15,430 nucleotides of DNA from Planctomycetales bacterium (GTDB taxonomy: Bacteria; Planctomycetota; SBBH01). The DNA lies in contig SBBH01000164.1 of the NCBI GenBank assembly GCA_005239795.1, positions 1 to 15,430 on the forward strand, written 5' to 3'. Of the stretch, positions 13,801-15,430 are shown piece by piece (the first letter of the stretch is position 1; each line of letters begins with the position of its first letter). The notes under the pieces are model-generated. The model was given only the letters and a program-made list of their open reading frames with translations, was not told the origin of the DNA and made no database searches. The position numbers and the translations under genes are program-made.

Positions 13801-15430
13801 TCGCCCAGACCCTGATGGTCTCCGGAAACCGGCGGCGCGACGCGATCCAGCTCTTAAAACAGGCGGCCGACGCCTTCTCCCGGTGCGGCATGAGCCAGGC
13901 CCAGGCCGAGGTCGAATCGACCTTAAAAAGCGCCGAGCACGACTTCCTCGAGGGGGACGCGGCGGGCCTGAAGCGCGAGCGCGACGACATGCGCTTCCTG
14001 CAGAAGCTGAGCGCGGCCGTCAACTCCGAACTCGATCTCGAAAAGCTCCTCAACATGATTATGGACATGGTGGTCGAGGTGGTGCGCGCCGAGCGCGGAT
14101 TCCTGATCCTGACGGAGGAGGGAAGGGTCGTGGCCGTCGGCGAGGCGCCCCCCTACCGGATCGCCGTGGCGCGCAACATCGACCAGGAGATCGTGGACCG
14201 GCCGGAATTCAAAATCTCGAACACCATCGCCCATCGCGTGATCGAACGGCGCGAGCCGATCCTGGCGCGAGACGCCCAGACCGACGAACGTTTCCGCGGA
14301 AAGATCTCGGTCCTCAACCTGAAATTGCGCTCGATCCTCTGCGTGCCGCTCCTCTCCAAACAGAAGGTGATCGGGGCGGTCTACGTCGACAACCGCTTCG
14401 TCTCGGAGCGGTTCAACGAGAACAACCTCAGGCTCCTCGTGGCCTTCGCCGACCAGGCAGCGATCGCGATCGAGAACGCCCGGCTCTACCAGGACAACGT
14501 CCGAAGGCGCCGGGAACTCGAGGAGGCGAACCGTTCCATCCGGACCCTGAACGAACAGCTCGAGGCCAAGATGCATACCCAAGGACAGGAGCTCAAGAAA
14601 GTGCGCGAGGTCCTCGAGCACAGTCAGAAGGCCCTCGCCGACCGATACGCTTACCACACGATGCTGGGGAAATCCGAGGCGATCCAGAAGGTCTTCCACC
14701 AGCTCGAGCGCCTGAAGGAAACCGACGTGACGGTGCTCCTCTCGGGCGAAAGCGGCACGGGGAAGGACTTGGTGGCGCGCCTCATCCACATGTCAAGCCC
14801 CCGCAAGGACAAGCGGTTCCTGTCTGAAAACTGCGCCGCGATCTCGCCGACGCTCCTTGAAAGCGAGCTCTTCGGGCACGTGCGCGGAGCGTTCACCGGA
14901 GCCGTCAAGGACAAGAAGGGGCTCTTCGAGACGGTCCACAAGGGGACGCTGTTTTTGGACGAGATCGGCGAGATGAGCCTCGACATGCAGGCCAAGCTCC
15001 TCCGGGTGCTCGAAAACGGTGAACTGCGCCCCGTCGGCGGGGCCTCCTCCCTGACGGTCGACGTCCGGATCATCGCCGCCACCAACCGCGACCTGGCAAA
15101 GCTCGTAAGCGAGGGGAAATTCCGCGAGGATCTCTTCTACCGCTTGAACGTCGTGCGCCTCGCGCTCCCCCCCTTGCGCGACCGCCGGGAGGACATCCCC
15201 CTGCTTCTTTCGCATTTCTTGAAGGAGTCCTCTGAGAAGAACAAACTCCCCGCCAAAACGCTGTCGGCGGCCGCCCTGCGGGCCCTGACCGAATACGCCT
15301 GGCCCGGAAACGTCCGGGAGCTCCGGAGCTTCGCCGAACGCGCGCTCCTCCTGGCAGCCGGCGAGACGATCCAAGCGGAAGACGCCTTGGCAATCCTCCA
15401 GCCGTCGGGAAGGACCGCCACCATCGGCCC
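10821..15430 (+). CDS. Giant Ser/Thr kinase-ATPase-TPR-GAF-sigma54 activator (3' partial)
   Basis: An open frame of 1536 codons that leaves the right edge, so the C-terminus (probably a Fis-type HTH) is missing. Residues 13-265 are a Hanks-type kinase: GQGSSGVVY, Lys43, Glu61, HGDLKPAH with Asp128, DFG at 146-148 and MAPE at 173-176. Residues ~288-690 are an AAA_16/STAND-like ATPase with a VIVILEDVHWMD Walker B (433-444) but Cys324 in the Walker A (GERGTGCS). Residues ~690-1035 are TPR repeats. Residues ~1060-1225 are a GAF sensor, followed by coiled coil. From ~1276 comes a sigma-54 AAA+ domain: GESGTGKD (1309-1316), intact GAFTGA loop (1356-1361), FLDEIGEM (Asp1380/Glu1381) and WPGNVREL. 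It would sense a small ligand and protein partners and remodel sigma-54 polymerase. The ATG at 10821 has no SD; an in-frame TGA at 10812 leaves only a TTG at 10815 as alternative. It is divergent from the pilus-type cluster. Confidence 0.93.
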   Translation, partial: MSTQNPVAEIDKRYHIEAKLGQGSSGVVYRVYDNKLKRRAAIKLLRTDSAVKDSTQRFEREFHAISRLKHPNIIAVYDLAKNYFTMEFVEGAPLNPHERRDIHATTQIAIEICRALRYIHSQGIIHGDLKPAHILVTPASAIRLIDFGLSKEFTPSNPLGDPRVAASGTLEYMAPEQAKGMGIDPRADLYSLGVLLYELCTGRPPFTDSDPLALIMKQIESPPTPPRTHNPQIPRDLERLILKLLSKDPSARCQSADEVLSLLTQQIGKREVQESRVERGSRHLYLPRFVGRAREIAALEKLFQRAVRGEGAVTLLHGERGTGCSRLVGEFGAAHFFGGALAIHALCDPPPARPYAPFAPVAEMGWVLLEKRARPEDVARATSSLAGGLKRLSNTLSRHTSLEKIRPPLFADPRRLAHDLAGLLQILAQIGPVIVILEDVHWMDRLSCQLLERLAAETAGFRILLCLTAKDPLKGEVTPFHEMLPRLASFGHWHDLPLLPLATPEIIQIAASMLGRPSLEDPLAAKIVAAARGNPLVAQETMKGLAEQGILYKRGGAWHVDAGSVERVKPSEGLEDWLFEKASHLDKPHATVLAAASLIGRRISFDLLHILTEIDRTPLYTILTNLVHERLLSETEINRERVYAVASDTLLKTLYKEIDEGMRKRWHQRVAEALKAEPETPDTPIEEIARHYRHSRTPEASLPYYLRCAERAAGLLAYPQAIESFTTALEIGDEMGRRDDAPGILLRLGELYLEQDNRAEARRCLLEALERCRRAPEATARIAARAHLRLAEALLGDRATDEAARHIEKCCTLYGEIGDTAGLVQQMLLVARLHETQGEPEAALDWAARASEASLKIEAPLLQAEAALARGHHLNALGRFEEALGTLTKAERLYSSLEQAEGSFKTRLAQIVALTGLGQAEEARPSAERLRLDIENMKPPLQVRGYVALGHLEGRALQMAASEQMFDKAIRIAEEADDLPGVAEVQLEKARSYLAQTLMVSGNRRRDAIQLLKQAADAFSRCGMSQAQAEVESTLKSAEHDFLEGDAAGLKRERDDMRFLQKLSAAVNSELDLEKLLNMIMDMVVEVVRAERGFLILTEEGRVVAVGEAPPYRIAVARNIDQEIVDRPEFKISNTIAHRVIERREPILARDAQTDERFRGKISVLNLKLRSILCVPLLSKQKVIGAVYVDNRFVSERFNENNLRLLVAFADQAAIAIENARLYQDNVRRRRELEEANRSIRTLNEQLEAKMHTQGQELKKVREVLEHSQKALADRYAYHTMLGKSEAIQKVFHQLERLKETDVTVLLSGESGTGKDLVARLIHMSSPRKDKRFLSENCAAISPTLLESELFGHVRGAFTGAVKDKKGLFETVHKGTLFLDEIGEMSLDMQAKLLRVLENGELRPVGGASSLTVDVRIIAATNRDLAKLVSEGKFREDLFYRLNVVRLALPPLRDRREDIPLLLSHFLKESSEKNKLPAKTLSAAALRALTEYAWPGNVRELRSFAERALLLAAGETIQAEDALAILQPSGRTATIG

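Noticed and set aside
13883..14827. A 314-codon plus-strand frame and a 288-codon minus-strand frame (13923-14789) over the GAF/sigma-54 part
   Set aside because: Both overlap the frame encoding GAF, GESGTGKD and nearby motifs. Their products are Arg/Gly/Pro-rich low-complexity sequence typical of frame shadows.
1..15430. Defence system, CRISPR array, insertion sequence, prophage, rRNA or tRNA
   Set aside because: No regularly spaced repeats, transposase or integrase motifs, terminal repeats or structural RNA signatures were seen. The zinc-knuckle protein lacks an HNH or other nuclease motif.

Overview
This GC-rich window (with one short AT-rich island) looks like a bacterial chromosome fragment from a Gram-negative (diderm) lineage: it encodes an outer-membrane secretin, two lipoproteins and a prepilin. 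The prepilin carries the 'H-X9-DG' motif, which is typical of Planctomycetes, Verrucomicrobia, Lentisphaerae and neighbouring candidate phyla. The PilM / PilO-like / unknown / secretin gene order recalls, from memory, the Akkermansia Amuc_1101-1098 cluster. I therefore favour a PVC-superphylum or related uncultured phylum, but this rests on family knowledge and not on any search. There are no rRNA, tRNA, CRISPR or insertion-sequence signals.

Layout. (1) Positions 1-1050, plus strand: the 3' end of an unidentified gene, translationally coupled to a BamD/CpoB-like TPR lipoprotein. (2) Positions 1010-10608, minus strand, read right to left: a tightly packed cluster of eight genes. These are a HEAT-like lipoprotein, a small protein with two zinc-knuckle-like motifs, a PilM-PilN fusion, a PilO/Amuc_1100-like membrane protein, a membrane-anchored protein with a fibronectin-III-like domain, a secretin with a long TPR/coiled-coil N-terminus, an H-X9-DG prepilin, and a HAD hydrolase whose 3' end overlaps the convergent lipoprotein gene by 41 bp. 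(3) Positions 10609-10820: an AT-rich divergent control region with a 10-bp direct repeat. (4) From 10821 to beyond the right edge, plus strand: a giant regulator (at least 1536 residues) with the order Ser/Thr kinase, AAA_16/STAND-like ATPase, TPR array, GAF, coiled coil, sigma-54 activator AAA+ domain.

How the parts may work together. The minus-strand cluster encodes the cytoplasm-to-outer-membrane spine of a type IV filament machine (type IV pilus or type II secretion-like). The PilM-PilN fusion and PilO-like protein form the inner-membrane platform, the FnIII-like protein sits where PilP would be expected, and the secretin is the outer-membrane gate. No PilB/PilT motor, PilC platform, PilD peptidase or obvious major pilin lies in the window, so those must be encoded elsewhere. 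The divergent giant regulator could control sigma-54 promoters in response to a ligand or phosphorylation; a link to the pilus cluster is inferred from position only.

Most notable points: the regulator's kinase has HGDLKPAH in place of the usual HRDLKPxN catalytic loop, and its first ATPase has Cys where the Walker A Lys should be, while its sigma-54 domain looks fully intact. PilM and PilN are fused into a GspL-like architecture. The apparent PilP slot is filled by an unrecognised FnIII-like protein.
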